A stretch of DNA of 64,000 nucleotides from CAG-826 sp964583155 (GTDB lineage Bacteria; Bacillota_I; Bacilli_A; RFN20; CAG-826). The notes under the pieces are model-generated. The model saw nothing but the letters and a program-made list of their open reading frames with translations, was not told where the DNA came from and did not search any database. The position numbers were made by a program, and so were the translations under genes. The number at the start of each line of letters is the position of its first letter. Within the stretch, counting starts at the first letter, position 1. The stretch covers positions 36,626 through 100,625 of the forward strand of contig CAZOUY010000004.1 in NCBI GenBank assembly GCA_964583155.1, written 5' to 3'. Positions 50,620 to 59,507 of the stretch are shown here, one piece after another.

Positions 50620-51156
50620 TTATTTAATCGCATCAATTATCAAGGAAACCATTCCTAATTTTCCATCCATGTTTCTGGTATCAAATCGCAACGAGCGCCC
50701 TATTTTACCATAGTCCAAATTGTAATAATTGAAATGAAAGTCACCATTATCATCACACCATTCAAGCAATTTACATGTAAATCCGGCTAAAGTAAAAACT
50801 TCTATCAAAAGATGATAATCATAAAACACTTTATGCGTAAAAGCAGGATGATCCATTGGTCCGGGGCCGCCTGGTTTACACATGTTTTGATACCATTCAT
50901 TCCGGAAATTAGCATCAGGGACCGCCACTCTTATTCGCCCATTCTTTTTTAAGTATTTATAGATAATTTTGGCTGCTTTTATGCCTTCATCGAAAGTCAG
51001 GTGTTCGAAAACATGCTCCGCTAAAAAAGCATCTACGGAATTTTCTTCCAACATATTTTTAAAAGTTTCTTCGTCTAAAAGATTGAGTTCATTCGCTTGC
51101 GTCGAAATCCAACCATCATACGTGATATTACCGGCACCGATAATTATTTTTTTCAC
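50620..51156 (-). CDS. SAM-dependent methyltransferase-like protein
   Basis: The 178-residue protein (from a GTG at 51154-51156 that follows GGAGTG; an ATG six codons earlier is possible) has a short glycine loop (IIIGAGN) at its start, AFLAEHVFEHL near residue 45 and VAVPDANFR near 85, which fit a class I methyltransferase of the small predicted type. The SAM-binding loop is unusually close to the N-terminus. Substrate unknown. Confidence 0.65.
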   Translation of the reverse strand: MKKIIIGAGNITYDGWISTQANELNLLDEETFKNMLEENSVDAFLAEHVFEHLTFDEGIKAAKIIYKYLKKNGRIRVAVPDANFRNEWYQNMCKPGGPGPMDHPAFTHKVFYDYHLLIEVFTLAGFTCKLLEWCDDNGDFHFNYYNLDYGKIGRSLRFDTRNMDGKLGMVSLIIDAIK

Positions 51157-51284
51157 ATTAAGCACTCCATTCATTAATCGTTTTATTAATTGAAATATTG
51201 ATTATAAGATATAATAAAAATATTTTTTTGTCTAACTATTGATTTCTAACATGTAAACAGATTTCAGATGGATTAAGGATAATG

Positions 51285-51310
51285 AAAAGACACATTACCA
51301 TGTGTCATTT
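51285..51310. terminator. Hairpin between the methyltransferase and AraC pseudogene
   Basis: GACACAT pairs with ATGTGTC around three bases, with A-rich and TTTTCT flanks. It may end transcription from the AraC side. Confidence 0.55.
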
Positions 51311-51340
51311 TCTAAATTGATTGTTTTATTAATAAACATA

Positions 51341-52027
51341 TTATTTACTTCTAATAACAGGACGAACGTATTTAAAAAAGCGTTTGCAGTCGTGAAAGAA
51401 GTAGAATATACGTCCAGGTGTGGTGTCTATTATATAGCCACTTTTCTCATAATCAAATCTTTTCATTACTAATTCAATGCTTTCTTCTACTTTTTGACTT
51501 TGCTTTTTCCAAAAATCTTAGTAGCCGATGCTTTCATAGTTTCTGATATGTAAAAACTTATGCTCGGGGATTTTCACAAAATAAATTTTGATTTCTTCTG
51601 TACTTACTTGATCATTCATTTTATTTTTTTCTCCTTCCATCAAGAAACAATCGAAAGGTTTTATCAAGGTTTGCAAAACGACCGGCCGCGGCTTTTTGCG
51701 ATATTCACTTGGAGTAATGCCATATGCTTTTTGAAAAGCACGAGTAAAAGACTCATGTGAAGAATATCCATATTTTACGGAAATATTCAAAATACTATTA
51801 TCGAAATCGCGAATTTCTTTGAAGGCAAAAGCCAGTTTTCTTAATCTAATATAATCCTTTAATCGCATTCCTGAGATAAATGAGAATTTTCGTGATACAT
51901 AGAATTCGGAATAGCCAAGTTTACTTGCTAATGATTTTAATGTCATTGATTCATCTTTTTCATCACGAATACATGAGTCGATTTCATCTATAATGATTTG
52001 GACTTGTCGATGCCAATTTGATAGCAT
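51341..52027 (-). pseudogene. AraC-type regulator with GyrI-like domain, interrupted and shortened
   Basis: The 229-codon frame has one stop (TAA at 51518-51520) in the middle. Before it are 169 residues: two AraC helix-turn-helix motifs (LASKLGYSEFYVSRKFS and ISVKYGYSSHESFTRAFQKAYG), then the start of a ligand-binding part (IKIYFVKIPEHKFLHIRNYE). After the stop the same frame continues DFWKKQSQ, then directly KVEESIELVMKRFDY, IIDTTPGRIFYF and KRFFKYVRPV, the known end of AraC-GyrI proteins. A stretch of probably tens of residues between these parts looks deleted in frame. The DNA-binding half could still be made. Confidence 0.75.
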
Positions 52028-52242
52028 ACTGAATTCGCCTTTCGATTGCTAATAAAATCTTTTAAGAGCAATAAAGAGCATATTTGACATTACTTGCAAT
52101 TATTTCAAAATTTAAGGACAAAAGCGTGTTTAAGATAATAGACAATATTAGAAAACCTAGTGATTATGTGTTGTCCATATTAAGTGAAATTTAAATTGCT
52201 TAATAGATGACATAGATTTATATTAAAAAAAGAAACTTAATA
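52028..52242. other. AT-rich spacer without recognised features
   Basis: No gene or clear structure is seen between the AraC pseudogene start and the tRNA-Leu terminator. The region is strongly AT-rich. Confidence 0.5.
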
Positions 52243-52267
52243 TAAAAAGTCCCATCATGGGACTTTA
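52243..52267 (-). terminator. Terminator of tRNA-Leu(GAG)
   Basis: AAAAGTCCC pairs with GGGACTTT around a 5-base loop; on the minus strand a T run follows. Confidence 0.85.
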
Positions 52268-52276
52268 TTCTCTAAA

Positions 52277-52360
52277 TGGTGCAGTCAATGAGACTTGAAC
52301 TCACACGGGTCTCCCCATACGCCCCTCAAACGTACGCGTCTACCATTCCGCCATGACTGC
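52277..52360 (-). tRNA. tRNA-Leu(GAG)
   Basis: The minus strand reads GCAGTCATGGCGGAATGG onward, with an anticodon stem TACGT / GCGTA and loop TTGAGGG, giving anticodon GAG. It has a long variable arm, T arm GTTCAAGTCTC and encoded CCA. It is a single-gene unit. Confidence 0.92.
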
Positions 52361-52370
52361 AATCGTGTTT

Positions 52371-52398
52371 ATTATATCAAATTTCAAGAAACTTGCAA
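52371..52398 (-). promoter_or_regulatory. Sigma-A promoter of tRNA-Leu(GAG)
   Basis: On the minus strand TTGCAA (52393-52398) and TATAAT (52371-52376) are separated by 16 bases, just upstream of the tRNA. Confidence 0.8.
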
Positions 52399-52422
52399 TA
52401 ATAAAAGGTAAAAATAATAAAA

Positions 52423-52445
52423 GTGTTAAGTGACAAAGTAAAAGC
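52423..52445 (-). repeat. Intergenic motif copy B (upstream of tRNA-Leu(GAG))
   Basis: On the minus strand it reads GCTTTTACTTTGTCACTTAA, about 60-80 bases before the predicted start. Together with its flank to about 52482 it is nearly the same as copy C. Confidence 0.65.
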
Positions 52446-52527
52446 AACGATAAAGCCAAAAGAGTAAATTTAACTTTTTCACAAAATATGTAAAAATAAA
52501 AGAGCCTGGTCTTAGAAAGGAGTAAAT

Positions 52528-52911
52528 ATGAAAAAGAAATATATATTATTAATAATAAATATTTTACTTACATTAAGTGTTTTTTTGCCTTTGAAAGTGA
52601 AGACTGTTAATCCGGAGATAGGAGTTGTAACTTCGTATTATAGTTGTTTTGATTTATTGATAGATGGACATTATGTTTTTACTTTGCCATATATATTTTT
52701 ACTTTTGATTTTTGTTGTAACATCTATATGTTTTAATAAAAACAAAATAATAAAAGTGATTAATCTGATCTCAATTCTTATGATGACACTTATAGGTATG
52801 ATTGCATTTATTAATTTTTTCAGCATTGCCGCGATTTATGCTTTTGTATACTTATTCAGTATTATAGCGATTTTAAAAATTTGGAAGGAAGAGAATATTA
52901 AAGGCATTTAA
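52528..52911 (+). CDS. Small four-helix membrane protein
   Basis: The 127-residue protein has four membrane helices (about residues 4-22, 50-67, 76-98 and 98-118) and no recognised motif. AAAGGAG precedes the ATG. Its coding sequence is more AT-rich than the neighbouring genes. No partner gene is evident. Function unknown. Confidence 0.65.
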   Translation: MKKKYILLIINILLTLSVFLPLKVKTVNPEIGVVTSYYSCFDLLIDGHYVFTLPYIFLLLIFVVTSICFNKNKIIKVINLISILMMTLIGMIAFINFFSIAAIYAFVYLFSIIAILKIWKEENIKGI

Positions 52912-53061
52912 TAATGCATTTATTGACATTTGCCAAAAATATAAATTGAAAAAAAGTTCAAAGATTTCTTAGATTTCAATCAGAAAACATAACATATTAA
53001 GTTGCATTTTTGATTTAAGTTCAAATCCATTTCTTACTAGAGAGTGTTGAATTACAATAAA

Positions 53062-53090
53062 TTGACAATATATTAATTTTCTTTTATAAT
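53062..53090 (+). promoter_or_regulatory. Consensus sigma-A promoter of the lipid glycosylation operon
   Basis: TTGACA (53062-53067) and TATAAT (53085-53090) with a 17-base spacer: both hexamers match consensus. It drives the glycosyltransferase gene at 53126 and probably the genes after it. Confidence 0.9.
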
Positions 53091-53125
53091 AACGATAATT
53101 TGTTGAAAAGGGAGATGACCTGCTA

Positions 53126-54319
53126 ATGCCGAATGACACATCCGGTTTGCGTGTGGTTCAATATTGTGACAACTATTATCCACAAATAGATGGTGTAGTC
53201 AAAGTTGTTCATAATTGTGCACGATTTTTAAATGATATGGAAGAGTGTAAAGTAGTTGTTCCAGGCTATAAAAACCATCCATATGATGATAGTGTTTTCT
53301 CATATGTTGTGTTGCGACGACCAACTTTCACCATCACCATTAATAAATTTGAAGTACCATTACCAAGAAATAAACGTTCCATTACTAAGACAATTAAGAA
53401 TTTTAAGGCAGACATCTATCATGTCCATTCGCCTTTTTTCTTGGGTCATTATGCGTTGAAACTTTCTAAGCGATATAAAGTTCCTATTGTTGCCACTTTC
53501 CATAGTCAATTTAAAGAAGATATTATGTCAACAACGCACAGTAAAATTTTAACCAAATGGATTTTACGATATATTGTTCGCTTTTTTAATCGCTGTGACG
53601 AAGTTTGGGCGCCATCGCAAAAATCAGCGGAAACTCTCCAGTCTTATGGGTTCAAAAAAGATATTATTGTAATGGAAAATGGAACAGATTTTACATTTCC
53701 CAATGATCTCGATGAAGTAAGAAAAGAAGCCAAAGAGGCGTTTAAGATCGATACTGACAATAAAAATCTTTTATATGTTGGACAATTGCGTTATGTAAAA
53801 AATATAAAATTGATCTTACAAACTATGCAAGAATTAATAAAAGAAGATGCCTCATATCAGCTATATCTAGCTGGTGAGGGTTGTGATGAAAAATCAATGC
53901 GAGAATTTGTAGCCGAAAACAATTTAGAAAGTAATATCCATTTTGTTGGTAAAATTGCAAATACTAGGTTACTGCAGGGTTTATATAGCTTAAGTGATCT
54001 ATTTTTCTTCCCATCAACATATGATAATTCTTCGATAGTTGTTCGTGAGGCGAGTGTCATGCAATTACCTAGCTTATTGACTATCGGATCTAATGTCGCT
54101 GAGCCTTTCATTGATTGGGAAAACGGGCTTTTGGCCGATGAAAGTGTTGAGGCGATGAAGACTAAAATTATCGCCGCTTTTGCGGATGAAAAAAAACTTG
54201 CGAATGTCGGTAAAAGGGCATCAGAAACCATCCCGATTTCGTTTAAGACCATGGCGGAGCGTACTGCTGATCGCTACCGGATTGTTATCGATAAATATCG
54301 GCAGAAACATCATAAATAA
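53126..54319 (+). CDS. GT4 glycosyltransferase, diacylglycerol-glucosyltransferase-like
   Basis: The 397-residue protein is a GT-B fold enzyme of family GT4, with YYPQIDGVVKVVHNCARFL at its start, HVHSPFFLGHYALKL, FHSQFKED, a C-terminal YVGQLRYVKNI and the EASVMQLPSL acid region. The N-terminal pattern resembles diacylglycerol glucosyltransferases that build glycolipid anchors. Downstream genes, all in the same direction, encode a flippase-GT4 fusion and an acyltransferase, so a lipid acceptor is likely. Sugar and linkage are unknown. Confidence 0.82.
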   Translation: MPNDTSGLRVVQYCDNYYPQIDGVVKVVHNCARFLNDMEECKVVVPGYKNHPYDDSVFSYVVLRRPTFTITINKFEVPLPRNKRSITKTIKNFKADIYHVHSPFFLGHYALKLSKRYKVPIVATFHSQFKEDIMSTTHSKILTKWILRYIVRFFNRCDEVWAPSQKSAETLQSYGFKKDIIVMENGTDFTFPNDLDEVRKEAKEAFKIDTDNKNLLYVGQLRYVKNIKLILQTMQELIKEDASYQLYLAGEGCDEKSMREFVAENNLESNIHFVGKIANTRLLQGLYSLSDLFFFPSTYDNSSIVVREASVMQLPSLLTIGSNVAEPFIDWENGLLADESVEAMKTKIIAAFADEKKLANVGKRASETIPISFKTMAERTADRYRIVIDKYRQKHHK

Positions 54320-54428
54320 TCATTATTTTTGGCATATTGGTGATAGTATTCAATATGCCTTTCTTTAGATTGCATTTTGATTTATATTATTTTATAATAT
54401 ACGTACTGCTTTGGAAAGGAGATACATT

Positions 54429-57098
54429 ATGGACTCTAATAACACGCAGTACGTTTTTAATTCGAAAATCATTGATCCTAATAAAAAAGAAAAAAAGAGC
54501 AAAAAAAGCTTGATGATCATTTTTCTTTTTTTGATTATAAACATTGGCATTATCGTTTATATCGGTTATACATCTTTTGTCGGACAAGGAAGCGTTATCG
54601 ACCAAAGCGCCGAAGTATTTGCGGTCTGGAAGAAGAATATTAAATATATTTTAATTGCCTTGGCTTTGCCTTTTTTGGCGATTTTTTCGGAAGCAACAAA
54701 AATATCCATTTTATGTCGTCATAAAACCGGAATATGGAATTTTCGTTTATCAATACGTTCGGTGATTATGGGAAAGTATTATGATAATGTTACTCCTTTA
54801 AGTAGTGGTGGACAGCCCTTTCAAATCTACTATTTGAATAAGGGAGGTGTCCCTCTAGGAACTGCAACGTCCTTCCCATTCATTTCTTTCTTTTTGAATC
54901 AATTAGCACTAGTCATTATTTCAGTGGCGATTATTATTTATCTTTCTTTCAATGAGTTGGGCTCTGCCAGCACGACCATTAGAACATTTCGAATTGTCAC
55001 ATATATCGGCACCTTGACATCTATTTTAGTACCCGCCGCCATCATCGGAATTTCGGTGTGGCCACGATTAACGAAAAAAATTGCTGATGGCATCGTTAAA
55101 ATCATGAATAAGATTAAATTTATTCGCCATAAAGAAAAGCACGCCAATACACTTTATCGGACTTTAGGCGAATATCAAGAGGGAATGTCGCAATATAAGA
55201 ACAAAAAATCGGTTTCGATTCTCTTTATTTGTTTCTTTTTCTCATTCATTTATAAAATCGCTTTATTATCAACACCCTTTTTCATTATCAAGGGGTGCGG
55301 TATTAATCCAAACTTTTTTGAAATCTTCGCATTGACCGTCATTATTACCGTTTCTGTGTCCTTTATTCCTACACCAGGTGGATCGGGCGCAGCGGAATTA
55401 TCTTTCCAAGCTGTCTTTGCTTCCGCTCTTGCAAGTGCAGGATTAGGAGCTGCTTTTACTTTCTGGAATATGCTTTATTGGCGGTTTCTTGTTTATTTCT
55501 TCTTTATCATTTTAGGAATTGTGGAGATGATTATTCTTTCACTTAAACATAAGAGAAAGAAAGCCTACATTCCCATTCCTATTATGGAGACCTTATATCA
55601 AGTGCCAATCAAGGGAGTGCGCGTTATTCATAAAGATCGTTCATCAACACTTATTCCTTTGACAGACGATGAGGCAAAGATATATATTTCCGATTCTGAT
55701 AAGCCACATGAAATTACTCCTCGGAAGCCGATGCTTTTAAAATCCAATCAAGATTTTTCTTGCTTGAATGAAGATTCATATGTTTTTATTTCCAAATCGT
55801 GCATTCAGCGTTTAATTTCAAAATTAGATCATACGAGATTATATGGTCTATCTTTCGTGGTTGATAAAAATCGTAAATTAGGACCAACGATCATGGTTGA
55901 CACGGGACAAGAGAAATCACCATTAGATGAGCCTGATGCTCGTATTTCATCGGTCCAATTTACCGATTATTATTATCCGATCAATGGCTATACCGCGAAG
56001 TGCACTGACCAATATGCAACCATCTTGAATCAAGAGGGCATTTCCACCCGTGTTCTTACCCCTCGATTAAAGAAGAAATTAGGAAAATATGAAAGCGACT
56101 ATCCAATTGTTCATACACCATCATTGCGGTTTTTCTTTACCGATTATGCTTGGGCGGTTCCAAAATATAATATTAAGCTCAAAATGTCCTTGGAGCCGGA
56201 GTCTTTATTGGTTTTCCATGCTCAAACTCCATTCCTTATGGGAAGATATGCTTTAAAAATGGCCCGAAGATATGATGTCCCGATAGTGGGATCATTCCGA
56301 CACTTATATTACCATGGCCTCAAGCGACCGCTTAAGAGTCGATTATTGGCGCGGATTTTCGAAAAATATGGAATGAGCCTTTATAAACGATGCGATGCTG
56401 TTTTTGTTCCTAGTGTCGAAACAGGCGAGCTTTTGAAACGACATGGCTATAAAGGAAAATATATGGTTGTTCCTGATGCTTATGAAGCGTATGATGATGA
56501 AACGATTCAAAAGAATCGCATTATTTTAAGAGAGCACTATCATCTTGCTAACGATGAATTTACGATTTCCACTATCGTTCGAGGGAAAGCGGAAAAAGAA
56601 CAAATATTAAAGATTTTATTAGCGTTAGAAGGTCAATGTCGTAAATCATTAACAATCATTATTTATGGCTTTTCTTTTTTAGAACGAAATAAGATTAAGA
56701 AGGATTACCAATTTCAGAATTTGCGGCTCATTATGTTAGAGCATAGTTGTGATTACTATCCCATGATTATGGCCTCTGATTTATTGTTGCTTTTAAGACC
56801 ACGTCAAGATGCTATTCCTTATGAAAGAATCGCTGCCGGCTATCGAATTCCTTCTATACTGCACGGATTTGAAGATAACGGGGAGTATTTAGTTGATAAA
56901 AACTGCTTTTTACTTGATGAAAACCCCAATCAACTAGCGTTGCATATTAAAAGAATAATTAACCATCGTGATATGTTAAAATCGGTAGGGGATAATGCCT
57001 GGGCATCATTAACGATTTCTTTGGAAAAGGCCGGTGCGGCTATTATTCAAGCATATCAAAAGGTAATTCGGATTTATTACGAGGGCGAAAAGAAATGA
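54429..57098 (+). CDS. Fusion of UPF0104/MprF-type flippase domain and GT4 glycosyltransferase
   Basis: The 889-residue protein has an N-terminal multi-helix membrane domain (about residues 20-370) with GGQPFQIYYLNKGGVPLGTA split around GGQPFQ, and FIPTPGGSGAAELSF, the hallmark of lysylphosphatidylglycerol synthetase-like membrane proteins. A soluble linker (about 380-500) leads to a GT4-like domain (from about residue 510) with FTDYYYPINGYTAKC, HAQTPFLMGRYALKMARRY, SFRHLYYHG and a C-terminal DLLLLLRPRQDAIPYERIAAG. The usual EX7E region of GT4 is only partly kept. ATG 54429 follows AAAGGAG. It overlaps the acyltransferase gene by 4 bases. Confidence 0.8.
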   Translation: MDSNNTQYVFNSKIIDPNKKEKKSKKSLMIIFLFLIINIGIIVYIGYTSFVGQGSVIDQSAEVFAVWKKNIKYILIALALPFLAIFSEATKISILCRHKTGIWNFRLSIRSVIMGKYYDNVTPLSSGGQPFQIYYLNKGGVPLGTATSFPFISFFLNQLALVIISVAIIIYLSFNELGSASTTIRTFRIVTYIGTLTSILVPAAIIGISVWPRLTKKIADGIVKIMNKIKFIRHKEKHANTLYRTLGEYQEGMSQYKNKKSVSILFICFFFSFIYKIALLSTPFFIIKGCGINPNFFEIFALTVIITVSVSFIPTPGGSGAAELSFQAVFASALASAGLGAAFTFWNMLYWRFLVYFFFIILGIVEMIILSLKHKRKKAYIPIPIMETLYQVPIKGVRVIHKDRSSTLIPLTDDEAKIYISDSDKPHEITPRKPMLLKSNQDFSCLNEDSYVFISKSCIQRLISKLDHTRLYGLSFVVDKNRKLGPTIMVDTGQEKSPLDEPDARISSVQFTDYYYPINGYTAKCTDQYATILNQEGISTRVLTPRLKKKLGKYESDYPIVHTPSLRFFFTDYAWAVPKYNIKLKMSLEPESLLVFHAQTPFLMGRYALKMARRYDVPIVGSFRHLYYHGLKRPLKSRLLARIFEKYGMSLYKRCDAVFVPSVETGELLKRHGYKGKYMVVPDAYEAYDDETIQKNRIILREHYHLANDEFTISTIVRGKAEKEQILKILLALEGQCRKSLTIIIYGFSFLERNKIKKDYQFQNLRLIMLEHSCDYYPMIMASDLLLLLRPRQDAIPYERIAAGYRIPSILHGFEDNGEYLVDKNCFLLDENPNQLALHIKRIINHRDMLKSVGDNAWASLTISLEKAGAAIIQAYQKVIRIYYEGEKK

Positions 57099-58315
57099 AA
57101 AAGTTTTTAAGAGCATTATTGCATTATCCAATTTATATTATTTTAAGGCCATTTTTATGGATTTATGTTGTTATTTTTCAACATGTCCGTTTCAAAAAGA
57201 ATAAGATAAAAGTTCCGAAAGGCCCCGTTTTGATATTATCCAATCATTTAACGGATTGGGATGGATTGTACTTGTTATGTATGTTTTATACTCGTAATAT
57301 TCACTTTATTGTTCATGATGAAATGTTCAAGAATAAAGTATATAGTTTTGTAAGTGGCACGATTTTCGGTGAAGTAAAAAGAGGAATGACGACCAGCGAC
57401 ATATCGGATATTTTGACTATGAAAAAACTGGCGAAACAAGGTAAAACCATCGGAGTATTCCCAGAAGGTGATATCGATATGTTTGGACGCACTTTGCCGA
57501 TCCCTGATAGCATTGCTAAATTTGTTAAGATGATGAATATTCCTGTTTTATTATTACGCGTTGAAGGAGCTTATATTCGCGCACCACGTTGGGGAAAATA
57601 CGCTCATCATAGCCATATCACTTACTCCTTGCGGAAATTATTGACCGTGGAAGAAATCAACAATACGGAAGTAGCGGCTTTACATGAAATAATCATCAAG
57701 GAAATATCCGGTGATGATGTCGCTTATCAAGTCAAGAAAATGTACAAGCAGTGGCCGAGCTTTCAAAGAGCGAAATGGTTGGAATTAGGGCTTTATATGT
57801 GTCCTTCTTGTCATCAATTTGAAACTATGAAATCAAAAGGAAGTCGCGTTTTTTGTACAAAATGCGGTTTCGAAGTGAAATACAATCGACACTGCCTACT
57901 TGAATCACATGGCAAATTAGCTTTTAATACGCTCACTGCCTGGGATGATTTTCAATATGAAGGCCTTAAAAAGAAAATTGATCTAGCCTCTGATGATACG
58001 ATCATTTTAGAGGCGTGTGATCTTGATTTTTATTTAACTAAGCAAACTTCTTATTTTCATAAACCGATCGGTAAAGCTATTTTACGTGTTTATAAGGACC
58101 ATATTACCTATAAATTGGACAATCAACCGGAAGTTCAAATTTTAATAGCCGATTTGGTGCGAATTAGTTTACAATATAAAGATGTTCTGGAGCTCCATTT
58201 TGGAGATGATCGGATTCGTTTTCAAACAAAAAAGCGAAAGTGGTCGGCTTATCTATACTTTAAGGCCTTAAAATACATGAAATCATGTGAAATAAAAAAG
58301 ATTAAACGATATTGA
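57095..58315 (+). CDS. PlsC-type acyltransferase with C-terminal zinc ribbon
   Basis: The 406-residue protein has an N-terminal membrane helix and a PlsC acyltransferase domain with NHLTDWDG (HX4D), FPEGDID (the FPEGxR-like block, here with D for R) and LLLRVEGAY. A zinc ribbon follows (CPSCHQ near 248 and CTKCGF near 265), then a C-terminal beta-rich domain. It probably acylates a lysophospholipid or glycolipid made by the upstream glycosyltransferases. It overlaps both neighbours by 4 bases. Confidence 0.82.
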   Translation: MKKFLRALLHYPIYIILRPFLWIYVVIFQHVRFKKNKIKVPKGPVLILSNHLTDWDGLYLLCMFYTRNIHFIVHDEMFKNKVYSFVSGTIFGEVKRGMTTSDISDILTMKKLAKQGKTIGVFPEGDIDMFGRTLPIPDSIAKFVKMMNIPVLLLRVEGAYIRAPRWGKYAHHSHITYSLRKLLTVEEINNTEVAALHEIIIKEISGDDVAYQVKKMYKQWPSFQRAKWLELGLYMCPSCHQFETMKSKGSRVFCTKCGFEVKYNRHCLLESHGKLAFNTLTAWDDFQYEGLKKKIDLASDDTIILEACDLDFYLTKQTSYFHKPIGKAILRVYKDHITYKLDNQPEVQILIADLVRISLQYKDVLELHFGDDRIRFQTKKRKWSAYLYFKALKYMKSCEIKKIKRY

Positions 58316-58329
58316 GGAGGAATTACATT

Positions 58330-58899
58330 ATGAAAGATATTATCGTTGAAACATCAGCGCGACACGTCCATGTCGATCAAGAAACATTGGAAGTTCTTTT
58401 TGGAAAAGGATATTCTTTGACCGTGAAAAAAATGCTATCACAGCCCGGACAATATGCTTCCAATGAGAAAGTTAAAGTGGTCGGACCTAAGGGGGAATTG
58501 ACGGCCTCTATTTTAGGACCTGTTCGTAGCAAAAACCAAGTTGAATTGTCATTGACCGATGCACGCTCCATCGGAGTCACAGTTCCGGTTCGTGAATCGG
58601 GAGACATCAGTGGTAGTGGCGCATGTCGTTTGGTCGGGCCCTGTGGTGAGGTCGAAATAAAAGAGGGCGTTATTGCTGCGAAAAGACATATTCATATGAC
58701 ACCCGAGGACGCTCTTTCTTTTGGAGTAAAGGACAAAGAGATAGTTCAAGTCGCAGTGGCGTCAAACGATCGTTCGTTAATCTTCCAAGATGTAGTAGTG
58801 CGTGTTAGTCCGAAATATGCTTTAGCAATGCATATTGACACCGATGAATGCAATGCGGTGGGATTATCCGGTAATGCAGTCGGACACATCGTTCGATAG
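58330..58899 (+). CDS. pduL: PduL-type phosphotransacylase
   Basis: PduL exchanges an acyl group between CoA and phosphate (acetyl-CoA or propionyl-CoA with acyl phosphate), a zinc enzyme unrelated to Pta. The 189-residue protein has two copies of the domain, with zinc histidines in SARHVHV and KRHIHMTPEDA. No microcompartment genes or N-terminal targeting peptide are seen, so it is probably the housekeeping phosphotransacetylase; no acetate kinase is present in the window. ATG 58330 follows GAGGAGG. Confidence 0.9.
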   Translation: MKDIIVETSARHVHVDQETLEVLFGKGYSLTVKKMLSQPGQYASNEKVKVVGPKGELTASILGPVRSKNQVELSLTDARSIGVTVPVRESGDISGSGACRLVGPCGEVEIKEGVIAAKRHIHMTPEDALSFGVKDKEIVQVAVASNDRSLIFQDVVVRVSPKYALAMHIDTDECNAVGLSGNAVGHIVR

Positions 58900-58909
58900 G
58901 TGTAAATCG

Positions 58910-59170
58910 ATGAAGTGTTTTGTTTATCATCCAACCGGGACCTGCTCCCGTGAGATGAAAATATATTATGAAGACAATCGAATTGTGGATTTAGAGGTGG
59001 TTGGAGGCTGCTCTGGCAATTTGCAAGGCATCAAATCACTTTTAAAGGGAATGGAATTATCCGAAGTAGAGGAGCGTTTGGCGGGAATTAGATGTGGCTT
59101 TAAATCAACATCTTGCCCCGATCAAATAGCGAAAGCGGTGCACCAAATTCGAGAAAATGAATCTAAGTAG
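58910..59170 (+). CDS. TSCPD domain protein
   Basis: The 86-residue protein has the TIGR03905-like pattern, with YHPTGTCSREM at its start, VVGGCSGNLQGIKSLLKGM in the middle and TSCPDQIAKAV near the C-terminus. The conserved cysteines match the zinc-binding C-terminal domain of some ribonucleotide reductases. Function is unknown. The start at 58910 lies 10 bases after the pduL stop; the longer ORF starts inside pduL. Confidence 0.82.
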   Translation: MKCFVYHPTGTCSREMKIYYEDNRIVDLEVVGGCSGNLQGIKSLLKGMELSEVEERLAGIRCGFKSTSCPDQIAKAVHQIRENESK

Positions 59171-59217
59171 TATAAAAAATTAAAAACAACTCATACTTTT
59201 AAATAAGGTGAGTGTTT

Positions 59218-59433
59218 ATGAAAACAAAAAAGAAAAAAGAGCAATTTGATGTAGCGGATGTCTTATTTGAAATGGGGATGGATTTTGATGTCATTCAGGA
59301 CATTTCCGGTGTGACGCCGCAAGAACTTTTATTGAATAAGATCAATATTCTTGACTTTGAAGAAGATATCGATAATAATAATGAAGACTCTTATCAAGAA
59401 TCGCGTCATAAAGGGAACGGACAAGCGCGATAG
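59218..59433 (+). CDS. Small unknown protein whose gene contains the metK promoter and riboswitch start
   Basis: The 71-residue protein begins with a lysine-rich segment (MKTKKKKEQFD), then an acidic, helical part (VADVLFEMGMDFDVIQD), and ends with a basic tail. I do not recognise it. ATG 59218 is 7 bases after AAGGTG; GTG 59212 is too close. The last 47 bases are also the 5' half of the SAM riboswitch, and the predicted metK promoter lies inside the gene. It may be coding and regulatory DNA sharing one stretch. Confidence 0.55.
   Translation: MKTKKKKEQFDVADVLFEMGMDFDVIQDISGVTPQELLLNKINILDFEEDIDNNNEDSYQESRHKGNGQAR
59351..59379 (+). promoter_or_regulatory. Predicted metK promoter inside the upstream gene
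   Basis: TTGACT (59351-59356) and TAATAA (59373-59378) are 16 bases apart. Transcription would start near 59386, the first base of the riboswitch P1. Confidence 0.6.
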
Positions 59434-59492
59434 CAACCCTGAAAATCAGACGGTGCTTTTCCCGAGCGGAGCCCACTCCGAACGATGAGAGT
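59387..59492 (+). promoter_or_regulatory. SAM riboswitch of the SAM-I/IV clan, compact form
   Basis: P1 pairs ACTCTTATC (59387-59395) with GATGAGAGT (59484-59492). P2 is short: ATCGCG (59400-59405) with CGCGAT (59426-59431). The AGCAACC conserved block at 59432 begins P3, which pairs ACCCTGA with TCAG and GGT (59436-59454), followed by GC. P4 pairs CGGAG with CTCCG (59467-59480). The P2 loop GGGAA (59413-59417) can pair with TTCCC (59459-59463) in the J3/4 region, the pseudoknot of the SAM-I clan. There is no GGNGGAGGGA kink-turn in P2, so it is not a standard SAM-I. SAM would switch metK off through the terminator that follows. Confidence 0.8.
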
Positions 59493-59507
59493 GAGGTAAA
59501 GTAATAA

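Noticed and set aside
52277..52360. tRNA with anticodon UGA (Ser)
   Set aside because: Aligning the anticodon stem TACGT/GCGTA puts GAG at positions 34-36, giving tRNA-Leu.
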